Positions 1-8,422 of a stretch of 52,292 bases of DNA are shown one piece after another. The stretch's first letter is position 1. Each line of letters begins with the position of its first letter. Source of the DNA: Chloroflexota bacterium (GTDB lineage: Bacteria; Chloroflexota; Dehalococcoidia; JACQUA01); NCBI GenBank assembly GCA_016210565.1, contig JACQUA010000393.1, positions 1 to 52,292 of the forward strand. The letters run 5' to 3'. Made by a program: the position numbers and the translations under genes. Below the pieces are notes generated by a model. It saw only the letters and a program-made list of their open reading frames with translations. It had not been told where the DNA came from and did no database searches.

Positions 1-374
1 CCCCCAGTCCACCTCCTACTTGCCCAAGCTTTAAGACACCTTTTGACCCCGAAGATGCTAAGCTTGGTCCCAAGACGTCCCCAAAGTTCGTAGCCCTTTC
101 CCCGGCAGGCAGTCCAACCGGCTTATGGTGAAACTTCAGATTCTTGAATTTTCGCTTGACGCCATCGCCCAATCGTGGTATAAAGCCATGAGCGTAAACC
201 TTGCTGTCAGTTGCCGGGTCATCAATGAGGTAGGATTGAAATTATAATGGTGCTTTGCTGCTTAAGCCGGTTGCGGCTGGGAGGCCAACGTGCTTTTGTT
301 GCGATACGGATGGTTTTCAACCGGCCATAACCGTGGGGCATTTACGGTGAGCAGAAGCTGCTAATGACGGGACA
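1..374. other. Leading region without a supported gene
   Basis: No convincing coding region is seen on either strand. One frame is open from the left edge to about 128 but its translation is not recognisable. A TATAAT hexamer lies at 243-248 without a good -35 box. Two small inverted repeats precede the regulator start at 375: ACCGT (330-334) with ACGGT (344-348), and AGCAG-AAG-CTGCT at 350-362. They could be autoregulatory sites, but nothing beyond their position supports this. Confidence 0.5.
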
Positions 375-1406
375 ATGCAAGATATATTGGCTTCAGAACG
401 GCCGGTCAGGGTAACCCCAGACCTTCCAAATTCAATTCGGACGTTGCGGCGGGAGCTAGGTCTTGGCCAGGGACAACTTGCCCAGTTGCTCGGCGTGACG
501 TCCATGACTGTCAGCAGGTGGGAGAAAGGGGAGGCGCATCCCAAGCCAGTAACTCTCACAGCCCTTTCCGAGTTAACCGAAACGGCTTGCAGGCCATTTC
601 GCGGCTTAATATCGCGCAATGGCGATCCCGCGGCTGCGCCTGTTTGTCTGGGCCGGGGTCAAAGACCTTGTCCTCCAGCAATCGGCCCTCGGTGCCCAGC
701 CCCCGGTCCGGCTCATGAAGAGGTCAACGATATCCTGCGAAACACGGCAATTTTCTCTCATCTCGACGCGGAGCCACTGGCAACGGTTTCCCGCTTGGCG
801 GTGGAACGTCATATAAAAGCCAGCGAATTCCTGTATCACGAAGGAGATTTTCCCAGGCATTTTTATGTTGTAGCTGAGGGGATCATCAAGATTCTCAAAC
901 ATTCACTTTCAGGCAAGGACTTTATCATAGCTTTCAGCGGTCCGGGCGAAGTCCTGGGTAACCTGGCGCTTTTTCTGGGTCAGCCCCGGACCACTTCGGC
1001 CCAGGCGCTGACTGCCGCCAGGGTACTTACCATAAAAAACAATGACTTCTTAGCCTTTCTTCGCCGCCGGCCTGAGCTGTCCTATGAGATTCTCAGGCAT
1101 ATTCTCGTTATCGTGAGCGGGCGCTTTACCAGCGCTATTAGTCGCCTGACAGCATCGACCGGCGAAAGAGCTGACCAGCGACTGGCTGATGTCCTGTTTG
1201 CCCTTTCCCTGAAGTACGGTCCGGCCCTTTCTTTTACCCGGGAACAGATTGCCCAAATGGCCGGGACAACTACCGAGACAGCGATGCGTTTTGTTAGCCG
1301 CCTGGAGAGAATGCATATCGTCGGAGCACCCCGGCGAAAAATCATCATACTTGACCAAATGAAGTTGAGGCGGTTGATCGACAAATTGCAGGTAATCAGC
1401 CGTTAG
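375..1406 (+). CDS. XRE-HTH / CRP-FNR fusion transcription regulator with cysteine-bearing linker
   Basis: 343 aa. Residues about 20-68 form an XRE-type helix-turn-helix (core VTSMTVSRWEKGEAHP). Residues 70-113 are a Pro/Arg-rich linker. Residues about 117-230 are a cyclic-nucleotide-binding-type beta-barrel, and about 265-325 a Crp-type winged helix (recognition helix near TTTETAMRFVSRL, 298-310). All four cysteines of the protein (C72, C91, C99, C107) lie in the linker. In the effector pocket the glutamate that contacts cAMP in CRP appears to be asparagine (GNLALF, N196), while the arginine-like position is kept (R205), so cAMP is an unlikely ligand. No in-frame ATG, GTG or TTG precedes the CRP half, which supports a true fusion. 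It is the only regulator in the window and heads the array, so it is a plausible local controller. Domain calls are firm; the signal sensed is unknown. Confidence 0.85.
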   Translation: MQDILASERPVRVTPDLPNSIRTLRRELGLGQGQLAQLLGVTSMTVSRWEKGEAHPKPVTLTALSELTETACRPFRGLISRNGDPAAAPVCLGRGQRPCPPAIGPRCPAPGPAHEEVNDILRNTAIFSHLDAEPLATVSRLAVERHIKASEFLYHEGDFPRHFYVVAEGIIKILKHSLSGKDFIIAFSGPGEVLGNLALFLGQPRTTSAQALTAARVLTIKNNDFLAFLRRRPELSYEILRHILVIVSGRFTSAISRLTASTGERADQRLADVLFALSLKYGPALSFTREQIAQMAGTTTETAMRFVSRLERMHIVGAPRRKIIILDQMKLRRLIDKLQVISR

Positions 1407-1410
1407 GCAA

Positions 1411-1438
1411 CCTGGGCGGCGAATTGGCCGCAGCCAGG
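1411..1438 (+). terminator. Hairpin just after the regulator gene, possible terminator
   Basis: CCTGG-GCGGC (1411-1420) pairs with GCCGC (1427-1431) and CCAGG (1434-1438) around a GAATTG loop, with a two-base AG bulge. It begins five bases after the regulator stop codon. The bases that follow (gctttagc) are not a proper U-tract, so it may be a weak or factor-assisted terminator, or an mRNA 3' end stabiliser. It would separate the regulator transcript from the catabolic array. Confidence 0.45.
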
Positions 1439-1470
1439 GCTTTAGCAAAATATCGCCTTCGCGTTAGTAT

Positions 1471-1492
1471 CAACATGACGTATGTCATTGTG
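1471..1492. promoter_or_regulatory. Palindrome with FNR/CRP-type geometry, candidate operator
   Basis: ATGAC (1475-1479) and GTCAT (1484-1488) are perfect inverted half-sites separated by four bases. Matching CA (1471-1472) and TG (1491-1492) extend the symmetry to 22 bp. FNR-type sites have the same layout (TTGAT-N4-ATCAA), although the half-site sequence here differs. It sits between the XRE-CRP regulator and the first gene of the array, as expected for an operator of that regulator. Binding is inferred. Confidence 0.4.
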
Positions 1493-1652
1493 TGTGCAAG
1501 CGCGGCGTACTAACTTAAGCGGGTAAGGGAAGGGGACGGCCCGTTTCCGAAGTTGTGCCTGTCCGCTGGCAGTGTCTCGCTATGGTTCAGGCCGATCTTA
1601 CCCCACTCCATCTCGAAACTGGGATTTTGCTGGATTGCCAAAAGGAGGAGCA

Positions 1653-2828
1653 ATGAAAGAAATGCAGAGGACAGGGGAATTCCTGAAGAAGGGCATCCTT
1701 ATTACCTTCATTGTGCTGCTGGCAATGGGTGCCGCCTGTTCAGCAGGCTCAACGGAGGTGGCCGGGACGCCAGCAGAACCAAAGAACATTGCAACCCGGG
1801 CTGCAAGCTCGGCCGAACCCTGGAAGGAAAAATGGGAAAACACCCTGGCAGAGGCGAGAAAAGAAGGTAAACTGCTGATCAACGATTCCGGGGCCGGCCC
1901 GGAGGTGAGAGCGGTGCTTACCAAGGTATTCAGGGACAAGTTTGGCATTGACATCGAATACAACCTCGGAAGAAGCAACGAGCTCATCGTCAAGATCCGG
2001 ACAGAACGCAATGCCGGTCTGTATTTAGTCGACCTCTTGCTTTCGGGGACGGGGAGTCCAACTACGATTCTCAAACCCGAAAAGATCATCGACCCTCTTG
2101 ACCCCACACTGATACTTCCTGAAGTCCTGAACAAGATCGTTTGGTACAGAGGCGACCTGCCGTGGGTCGATGACGGGCATTACCAGTTGGCGCCTTTTGT
2201 GAGCCCGAAAGTGCCTATTTTCATTAATACCAATTTGGTCAAGCAGGGCGTCATAACTTCATACCAGGACCTCCTGAAGCCCGAGTGGAAAGGAAAACTT
2301 ACCATTAACGATCCTACCCGGCTAGGCGGCGGAAACTCATGGTTTACCGCGATGGTGGACCTTTTCGGCGTCGATTACCTGAGAAAGATGGCCGCCCAGA
2401 ACGTGGTGCTGGTGACAGACAACCGCCTTCATGCCGACTGGGTGGCCCAGGGTAAATACCCGGTAGGGATCGCCATGGACGACGATCTAACAGTCTCGTA
2501 TATGAGGGCGGGAGCCCCTATCGCTTTTGTGGTACCCAAAGAAGGCACCTGGCTGTCCTCGGGTGGGGCTGGCATTTCGCTGGTGAACAAGCCGCCACAC
2601 CCCAACGCTGCGAAGGTCTTCATCAACTGGCTATTGAGCAAAGAAGGCTCTACGGAGTTTTCCAGGGCGCACGGCCACCACAGCATGAGGGAGGATGTTC
2701 CCACCGATTTCCTGGCCCCCGAAAAAATCCGCAAGCCCGGAGTTGAGTATTATCCCCTCTGGAAGCACGATATTTCAGAAAAAAAGGTTCCAGGCCAGAA
2801 GTTGGCGGCGGAAATATTCAGTAAATAG
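1653..2828 (+). CDS. Solute-binding lipoprotein, ABC family 1 / iron-type fold (1 of 12)
   Basis: 391 aa from ATG 1653, preceded by AAAGGAGG at 1641-1648. An upstream in-frame start at 1572 is less likely because it would place a long extension before the signal peptide. The N-terminus has a lysine-containing n-region, a hydrophobic stretch and a lipobox-like GAAC with C29 as the lipidation site. The mature part carries the family hallmarks seen in the other copies: a W-E..W..TLAEARKEGKL start, a PEWKGKLTINDPT segment, NAAKVFINWLLSKEG and DVPTDFLAPE near the C-terminus. It presumably captures an organic ligand outside the membrane for an ABC importer, but no permease or ATPase is near. It is directly followed by a UbiD decarboxylase, which may act on the captured compound. 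Confidence 0.85.
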   Translation: MKEMQRTGEFLKKGILITFIVLLAMGAACSAGSTEVAGTPAEPKNIATRAASSAEPWKEKWENTLAEARKEGKLLINDSGAGPEVRAVLTKVFRDKFGIDIEYNLGRSNELIVKIRTERNAGLYLVDLLLSGTGSPTTILKPEKIIDPLDPTLILPEVLNKIVWYRGDLPWVDDGHYQLAPFVSPKVPIFINTNLVKQGVITSYQDLLKPEWKGKLTINDPTRLGGGNSWFTAMVDLFGVDYLRKMAAQNVVLVTDNRLHADWVAQGKYPVGIAMDDDLTVSYMRAGAPIAFVVPKEGTWLSSGGAGISLVNKPPHPNAAKVFINWLLSKEGSTEFSRAHGHHSMREDVPTDFLAPEKIRKPGVEYYPLWKHDISEKKVPGQKLAAEIFSK

Positions 2829-2862
2829 GTCCTATGAAGAATCTCAAGGGGAGCTATATGTA

Positions 2863-4224
2863 ATGCCCTTCGAAGACCTGCGACAGTTCATAGCTTTTCT
2901 GGACGAAAAGGAAGATTGCCTGCGCATTGCTCAGCAAGTCGATGTCAAGTATGAAATAGCGGCCTACATAAGAAAGACCTCCGACACCCAGGGGCCGGCC
3001 CTGTTGTTCCAAAAAGTAAAAGGCTTCGATATGCCGGTCGCAGGGGGCATTTATGCCACGCGGCGGCGGGCCCTCTGGGCCCTCGAATGCAGGCAGGAAG
3101 AAGTCACCGACAAGTTTGTCCACGGTTCAGAAAACCCGGCCCCGTTGAAGTTGATTTCCAGTGGTCCATGCCAGGAATGCGTCATAACCGGGGACGCAGT
3201 AGACCTTACCAGGCTGCCGATTCCTATCTTTTCGGACCGGGACTCCGGCCCTTTCATTACCTGCGGCGTAGTTGTCTCCAAAGACCCTGAGACCGGCGGG
3301 CGCAATGCCGCCATTTACCGGCTGGAACTGAAAGGCCCTCGACGCCTCGGTGTTTTGTCTGTGGCCAGACAGCACCTGGGACTACAAATCAGCAGGGCTG
3401 AGGAGCGGAACCAAACATTGGAAGTGGCCATAGCCATCGGGTGCGATCCGGTCCTGGCTCTGGCCACGCAGTGGCGCGCTCCCTTGGGAGTCGATGAGTT
3501 AACCGTCGCCGGCGGACTAAGAGGGTCGCCCGTCGAGGTGGTGAAATGCAGGACCGTTGATCTCGAAGTGCCGGCGACCGCCGAAATAGTCATTGAGGGA
3601 AAGATATCGCCCGGTGTTCGGGAGATGGAAGGTCCTTTCGGGGAGTACACCGGCTACTATACCCCGCCTTACCCGAAACCGATCATCGACGTCACGGCCA
3701 TGACCCATCGCCATAACCCGATATATCAAGCAGCCCTGACCGGCATGCCGACCACCGAGAACCACATTCTGAAGCAAATACCCCAGGAGGTCTCGTATTA
3801 TTCGCAGTTGAAGAAGATTTTCCCGGGCATAAAGGCTGTCCACGTTCCCGGCGAGGGGCTTTGGGCCGTCATCTCAATGAAACAGAGCAGCAAGTATGAG
3901 GCTAGAAGCGTTATCGCCACCATGTTAGGGATGGGAATACGCAAAATGGTGGTGGTGGTCGACGATGACATCGACATCTATAACCTGGAAGAGGTTATGT
4001 GGGCGGTCACTACCCGCAGCCAGCCTCAGGAAGATGTGATGATCCTTCCTCGCCTGTCAGACCCTTCGCTCGACCCGTCTCAAAAAGAGAGAGGCGTCAC
4101 CAGCGGGATGGGGATCGATGCTACCCGACCCTTTGGTGAAAGTTTTCCCGAGAAGGTTGTTATACCTGGTGTCAAGAATGTACCTGACTTGTTATCTAAG
4201 AATCTCGGAGGCGTCATACAGTGA
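2863..4224 (+). CDS. UbiD-family prFMN-dependent decarboxylase (1 of 8)
   Basis: 453 aa from ATG 2863. The reading frame is open further upstream into the preceding lipoprotein gene, but paralogues start at the equivalent of MPFEDLRQFI. The UbiD catalytic residues are visible: N148-x3-Y-R153 and EGPFGE with E256 and E261. By family knowledge these hold prenylated FMN and its metal and perform reversible decarboxylation of unsaturated or aromatic acids. It is the most divergent of the eight, with a short C-terminus ending in a GMGIDATRPFG segment. Its GTGA overlap with the FAD subunit at 4221 couples it to the molybdenum hydroxylase, so decarboxylation and ring hydroxylation may be consecutive steps. 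The substrate is unknown. Confidence 0.88.
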   Translation: MPFEDLRQFIAFLDEKEDCLRIAQQVDVKYEIAAYIRKTSDTQGPALLFQKVKGFDMPVAGGIYATRRRALWALECRQEEVTDKFVHGSENPAPLKLISSGPCQECVITGDAVDLTRLPIPIFSDRDSGPFITCGVVVSKDPETGGRNAAIYRLELKGPRRLGVLSVARQHLGLQISRAEERNQTLEVAIAIGCDPVLALATQWRAPLGVDELTVAGGLRGSPVEVVKCRTVDLEVPATAEIVIEGKISPGVREMEGPFGEYTGYYTPPYPKPIIDVTAMTHRHNPIYQAALTGMPTTENHILKQIPQEVSYYSQLKKIFPGIKAVHVPGEGLWAVISMKQSSKYEARSVIATMLGMGIRKMVVVVDDDIDIYNLEEVMWAVTTRSQPQEDVMILPRLSDPSLDPSQKERGVTSGMGIDATRPFGESFPEKVVIPGVKNVPDLLSKNLGGVIQ

Positions 4225-5099
4225 GACCCTTTAAATTTTTGGAGCCCAGGAACCTGGAGCACGCCTGCTCGCTGCTGGCCAGGCATGGCGATAGGGCGAG
4301 GGTCATCGCCGGCGGGCAGAGTTTGCTTCCGGTCTTGAAACACAGGGTAATCTCCCCTCGGTATTTGATTAATCTGAAAGGCCTGCCCGGCCTGGAATAT
4401 GTTCGTATCGTCGACGGCGGCCTTGCCATAGGGGCGTTGGCCACCCACCGCGCCTTAGAAACTTCGGCTCTAGTCAAAACCCGGTTCCCCGTCCTGGCCG
4501 AGATGGAGAGCACCCTTGGCTCGGTGCCCGTCAGGAATTGGGGCACCATAGGCGGCAACCTCTGCCATGCCGACCCGGGAGGCGATGCCGGCCCGGTGTT
4601 GATGGTGTTGGGCGCCAGGTTGAAGGCGGTCAGTGCCAGAGGGCAACGTCATATCGCGGTCAGGGAATTCTTCAAGGGCTACCTGGAAACAACCCTCGAG
4701 CCCGACGAGATCCTGGCCGAAGTAGAAGTGCCCCAACCTTTGCCGCATTCCGGAGCAGTCTATTGGAAAGAGAGCGTCAGAACCGGGGATTACGCCATCG
4801 CTTCGGTGGCAGCCCTAGTCGAAGTTGATGGCGCCGTCATCAGGAACGCCCGCATCGTTCTGGGGGCAGTGGGAAGCACGCCGGTGGAGGCAACCCTGAC
4901 CGAAAAGGCACTGACCGGCAAACCCATTGACGTGAATTTGGACGAGGCGGCCAGCCTGGCGGCTGCGGAAGCGAATCCGAAGATCGATGTCGAGGGTTCC
5001 GCAGAGTATAAACGACAAATCGTCAAGTACATCACAAAGGAGGCCCTTCGCCGGGCTATTGCGCGGGCGCAGGACTCCAACTCTGGGACTGGTCTATGA
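4221..5099 (+). CDS. Molybdenum hydroxylase, FAD-binding medium subunit (CoxM/XdhB-like)
   Basis: 292 aa, GTG start overlapping the UbiD stop by four bases. FAD-binding signatures are AGGQSLLP (about 30-37) and the RNWGTIGGNLCH segment (about 105-116), typical of the xanthine dehydrogenase/CO dehydrogenase medium subunit. It transfers electrons from the Fe-S subunit to an external acceptor. Its length matches the usual 280-300 aa. It overlaps the Fe-S subunit gene by ATGA at 5096-5099, so the M-S-L subunits are translationally coupled. Confidence 0.93.
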   Translation: MRPFKFLEPRNLEHACSLLARHGDRARVIAGGQSLLPVLKHRVISPRYLINLKGLPGLEYVRIVDGGLAIGALATHRALETSALVKTRFPVLAEMESTLGSVPVRNWGTIGGNLCHADPGGDAGPVLMVLGARLKAVSARGQRHIAVREFFKGYLETTLEPDEILAEVEVPQPLPHSGAVYWKESVRTGDYAIASVAALVEVDGAVIRNARIVLGAVGSTPVEATLTEKALTGKPIDVNLDEAASLAAAEANPKIDVEGSAEYKRQIVKYITKEALRRAIARAQDSNSGTGL

Positions 5100-5569
5100 A
5101 AAAACTGCTGAAACTGAACGTAAACGGCCGTGTTCACCCGGCCTATGTGGAACCCTGGCGCACCCTGTTGGAAGTGTTGCGGGATGAACTGGCGCTGACC
5201 GGCACCAAAATGGGATGTGAAAGCGGCCATTGCGGCGCTTGCACGGTGCTGATCGACGGCAAAGCGGTTAAGAGCTGCCTTATCCTGGCCTACCAGGTCC
5301 GCGGAAAGAAGATTCTCACCATCGAAGGACTGGCAGGGAGCGGGACCGGCTCCCTGCACCCTTTGCAGCAATCATTCCTCGATCATTTTGCTATCCAGTG
5401 CGGATTCTGCACTCCCGGAATGGTCATGTCTGCTACGGCCCTCCTGGACGAAAACCCGGAACCATCCGAGGACGAAATCAGAAAGGCTTTGACCGGGAAT
5501 ATTTGCCGTTGCACCGGTTATACCAAGGTTGTCGAAGCCATCATGGCAGCCCGGCGAAAGATTTCTTGA
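5096..5569 (+). CDS. Molybdenum hydroxylase, [2Fe-2S] small subunit (CoxS/XdhC-like)
   Basis: 157 aa. The N-terminal plant-ferredoxin-type cluster ligands are C41, C46, C49 and C61 (C-x4-C-x2-C-x11-C). The second, helical-domain cluster uses C102, C105, C137 and C139 (QCGFCTPG and CRCTGY). Both [2Fe-2S] centres therefore look complete. It links the molybdenum site of the large subunit to the FAD subunit. Its last codon overlaps the large-subunit start (TGATG at 5567-5571). Confidence 0.95.
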   Translation: MKKLLKLNVNGRVHPAYVEPWRTLLEVLRDELALTGTKMGCESGHCGACTVLIDGKAVKSCLILAYQVRGKKILTIEGLAGSGTGSLHPLQQSFLDHFAIQCGFCTPGMVMSATALLDENPEPSEDEIRKALTGNICRCTGYTKVVEAIMAARRKIS

Positions 5570-7944
5570 TGCCCGAGTCTGATTTGGAGCTTCTAAAGGA
5601 GCAAGAAAACGTGGAAACCTTATCCGTAGTGGGCAAGAGCGTTCCCAGGATCGACGGCCCGGAGAAAGTCAGAGGAGAGGCAAGATACTGTTCTGATTTT
5701 GGCATGCCTGGAATGCTCCATGCCAAACTGCTGAGGAGCTGTTATGCCCACGCCAGGATAAAACGTATAGACGTGTCCCGGGCCGAAAGGCTGCCTGGTG
5801 TAAGGGCCATCGTAACCCCTGATGATGTTCCTGACATGAGGTTAGGAATGCACCTGCGAGACCATCAGGTGCTCCCAAGAGACAAGATCGTCCGCTGTAT
5901 CGGCCAGGCGGTGGTCGCGGTAGCTGCCGACACCCTGATCATCGCTGAAGATGCCCTGGAAAAAATTAGAGTCGACTATGAGGAGTTGCCGGCGGTATTC
6001 GATCCCGAAGAGGCGATGAAAAAGGACCCGGTAACCATCATCCATCCCGAATTGCCTACCTTTATTTGCGGCGACCCGCACTTCAAGAAGCGCCTCGAGC
6101 CAGAAATGCCCAATGTGTGTTACCACGTTAAGATGCGAAGCGGGGACACAGAAAAAGCCTTTGCCCAGGCCGATCTGGTGATTGAAAACCGCTACTCTAC
6201 ACCGAGAATACACCATTGCCAGATGGAGACGCACCGTACTTTTGCCTGGATAGCGGATGACGGGACCATATGCATTCGCACTTCATCGCAGTCGAAGGGT
6301 CCTGCCGTCCGCCAGCTCGCCGACCTCTTTGGGGTCTCCCCCGGAAAGGTAAGAATAATATGTCCCTACGTGGGTGGAGGGTTCGGAGGCAAGGTTGGGT
6401 CTTTTACCTTCCTTGAACCCCTGGCAGTACTCCTGGCAAAGAAAAGCGGCAAACCGGTAAGCCTGGTGCTCACCCGCGAGGAGCAATTCATAGACACCCC
6501 GCATCGCGTTGGTGTTATCACTTACGTCAAGGATGCCGTAGCAAAAGATGGAACGTTGCTGGGCAGGCAACTCAAGATAATCCTTGATTGTGGGATCACT
6601 GCCAGCATGGCAACGCTGATCGTAAGGGCATGCACGTACGGGACTACCAGCATTTACCGCATTCCCAATCTCAAAATCGACAGCTATGGGGTGTATACCA
6701 ACCTGCCAAGGACCGATGCCTATCGAGGCTTTGGAGTCCCGGAGGTCACCTGGGCCATTGAGCAACAGATGGATATGCTGGCGGATAAGTTGAACATTGA
6801 TCCGGTGGAGTTCAGGAGAAAGAACCTGCTGGAGGAAGGCGAAATGGATGCCAGCGGGCAGCGGGTGCACAGCATTGGAGTGAGCGAATGCCTTGATAAG
6901 GTGACGAGATGGATCGGCTGGGGCAGCCGGCCAGTCAGAGACGGTTCTTGGGTGAAAGCTAAAGGCGTCGCCATCGGGAACAAATTCACGGTGGCCGGCT
7001 GGTCATCGGGAGCGATTGTCAAGGTTTATTCCGATGGCTTTATCGAAGTCCGCCACGGGACCGAAGAGATGGGGCAGGGGGTCAACACGGTGATGGCCCA
7101 AATCGCCGCCGAGGAGTTCGGGACCAGCGTCGACAACGTCCGGGTTATTCACGGCGATAGCGCCTACTGTCCTTATGATTTTGGAGCCGTGTCCAGCCGG
7201 TGCACTTACCACGTGGGAAACGCCGTAAGGCAGGCCTGCCACGAGATCAAACGGCAGATCTTCCAGATGGCGTCAAAGAGACTGGGCGTGGAGCCTGACC
7301 ACGTCCGGCTGAAAGATAAGCAGATACTGGTAACCGGCTGGCCGGACCGTACCATCCCTTTGAGCGATCTGTTCAATAGAGAGGGTTTGCCCATAACGGG
7401 GGGGGAGTTGGTCGCTACCACCTCCTTCACCGGCACTTACGTCCCCGAAGACCCCGAAACCGGGCAGTCGCCGAGGTCCAAAGCCTATTACGCCTATGGG
7501 GCGCACGCCGTGGAAATCGCCGTCAACGTTGAGACTGGAGAAATAAAGGTCCTGAGGATAGCCGGGGCCTTCGACCTGGGATATCCCATAAATCCCAAAA
7601 TGGCGGAGGCGCAGATCGAGGGCGGGTTTGGCCAGGGGATAGGCAACAGTGTCTTCGAGGAAATAGTGATTGAAGACGGAGTCGTTCTCAATCCCAATTT
7701 CGGGGACTATAAAATCCCGAAAATGACCAGCGTTCCCTCGAACACCGATTCCCAGCCTTTCCTGGTATCGGCGCCTCACCAGGAAGGACCTTTTGGCGCT
7801 AAGGGGCTGGGCGAAGCAGTGCTGGTGCCGGTAGCTCCGGCAATCGGCAATGCCCTGTATCGCGGGCTTGGCATCAGAGTAATGGACCTGCCCATGACCA
7901 GGATGAAGGTCTTTCAGGCGCTGCGGGAAAAGGGCATGGTCTAA
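5569..7944 (+). CDS. Molybdenum hydroxylase, large molybdopterin subunit (xanthine dehydrogenase type)
   Basis: 791 aa from ATG 5569, which overlaps the small-subunit stop; the longer open frame upstream is the shadow of that gene. Seen motifs: Q241 in QSKGP, GGGFGGK at about 269-275, AYRGFG at 384-389, EMGQG in the second molybdopterin domain, and the catalytic glutamate E749 in KGLGE. The AYRGFG loop is the xanthine dehydrogenase/hydroxybenzoyl-CoA reductase type; the CO dehydrogenase active-site cysteine motif (AYxCSFR) is absent. The enzyme should hydroxylate (or reductively dehydroxylate) an aromatic or N-heteroaromatic ring at a molybdenum cofactor in the cytoplasm. Its position between UbiD enzymes suggests it prepares or follows ring (de)carboxylation. 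Confidence 0.93.
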   Translation: MPESDLELLKEQENVETLSVVGKSVPRIDGPEKVRGEARYCSDFGMPGMLHAKLLRSCYAHARIKRIDVSRAERLPGVRAIVTPDDVPDMRLGMHLRDHQVLPRDKIVRCIGQAVVAVAADTLIIAEDALEKIRVDYEELPAVFDPEEAMKKDPVTIIHPELPTFICGDPHFKKRLEPEMPNVCYHVKMRSGDTEKAFAQADLVIENRYSTPRIHHCQMETHRTFAWIADDGTICIRTSSQSKGPAVRQLADLFGVSPGKVRIICPYVGGGFGGKVGSFTFLEPLAVLLAKKSGKPVSLVLTREEQFIDTPHRVGVITYVKDAVAKDGTLLGRQLKIILDCGITASMATLIVRACTYGTTSIYRIPNLKIDSYGVYTNLPRTDAYRGFGVPEVTWAIEQQMDMLADKLNIDPVEFRRKNLLEEGEMDASGQRVHSIGVSECLDKVTRWIGWGSRPVRDGSWVKAKGVAIGNKFTVAGWSSGAIVKVYSDGFIEVRHGTEEMGQGVNTVMAQIAAEEFGTSVDNVRVIHGDSAYCPYDFGAVSSRCTYHVGNAVRQACHEIKRQIFQMASKRLGVEPDHVRLKDKQILVTGWPDRTIPLSDLFNREGLPITGGELVATTSFTGTYVPEDPETGQSPRSKAYYAYGAHAVEIAVNVETGEIKVLRIAGAFDLGYPINPKMAEAQIEGGFGQGIGNSVFEEIVIEDGVVLNPNFGDYKIPKMTSVPSNTDSQPFLVSAPHQEGPFGAKGLGEAVLVPVAPAIGNALYRGLGIRVMDLPMTRMKVFQALREKGMV

Positions 7945-7956
7945 AGGACGCCCACG

Positions 7957-8409
7957 ATGATAGAAATAGAAAGAAAGCTGCTGATCAATGCGAGCGCCGC
8001 CAAAGTCTGGACCAGGCTCACGGACGTCCCTTTTGTTGCTTCATGCATGCCCGGGGTGGAAAAAGTGGCCCCCAGCGGAGAAGGCACCTATGATGCCGTG
8101 CTCAGGGTAAAAGTTGCTTACATCTCCGCTGTCTTTGACATAGCGCTGACCATAGTTCAGCAGCAAAAGCCGGTCCTCATGGAGACCCTTGCGGAAGGGA
8201 ACGGACGCCTGGGCGTAGGCCGTGTTAATCAGAGACAGTTGTTGAACTTAAGGCCGGTGTCGGAAAACGAGACGGAGGCCACCTACAAATCAGAACTGCT
8301 CATTGTAGGCAAATTGGCTGCCATTGGAAGAAAAGTCATCACGACCAGGGCCCACGAAATGGCGGACCAGTTCGCCAGGGCCTTCGCTGCCGGTTGTGAA
8401 ACTGAATGA
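7957..8409 (+). CDS. CoxG-like SRPBCC-fold protein
   Basis: 150 aa. The segment VWTRLTDVPFVASCMPGVEKV matches in style the start of the CO dehydrogenase subunit G family (START/SRPBCC fold), which is found beside CoxMSL-type operons and is thought to help attach or mature the hydroxylase. It starts 12 bases after the large-subunit gene. There is no signal peptide or membrane segment in the visible sequence. The C-terminus is short and lacks the hydrophobic tail of some CoxG proteins. Confidence 0.8.
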   Translation: MIEIERKLLINASAAKVWTRLTDVPFVASCMPGVEKVAPSGEGTYDAVLRVKVAYISAVFDIALTIVQQQKPVLMETLAEGNGRLGVGRVNQRQLLNLRPVSENETEATYKSELLIVGKLAAIGRKVITTRAHEMADQFARAFAAGCETE

Positions 8410-8422
8410 CGGAGGTACAAAG

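Noticed and set aside
243-248. TATAAT as promoter of the regulator gene
   Set aside because: No -35 hexamer at 15-19 bases upstream and 126 bases from the start codon; kept only as a remark.
714-1406. Separate CRP-type gene starting inside the regulator
   Set aside because: No ATG, GTG or TTG lies in the CRP frame near the domain start, so a single fusion gene from 375 explains it better.
4221-8409. Aerobic CO dehydrogenase (CoxMSL-G)
   Set aside because: Gene order and CoxG fit, but the large subunit has AYRGFG rather than the CO dehydrogenase cysteine loop, so a ring-hydroxylating enzyme is more likely.
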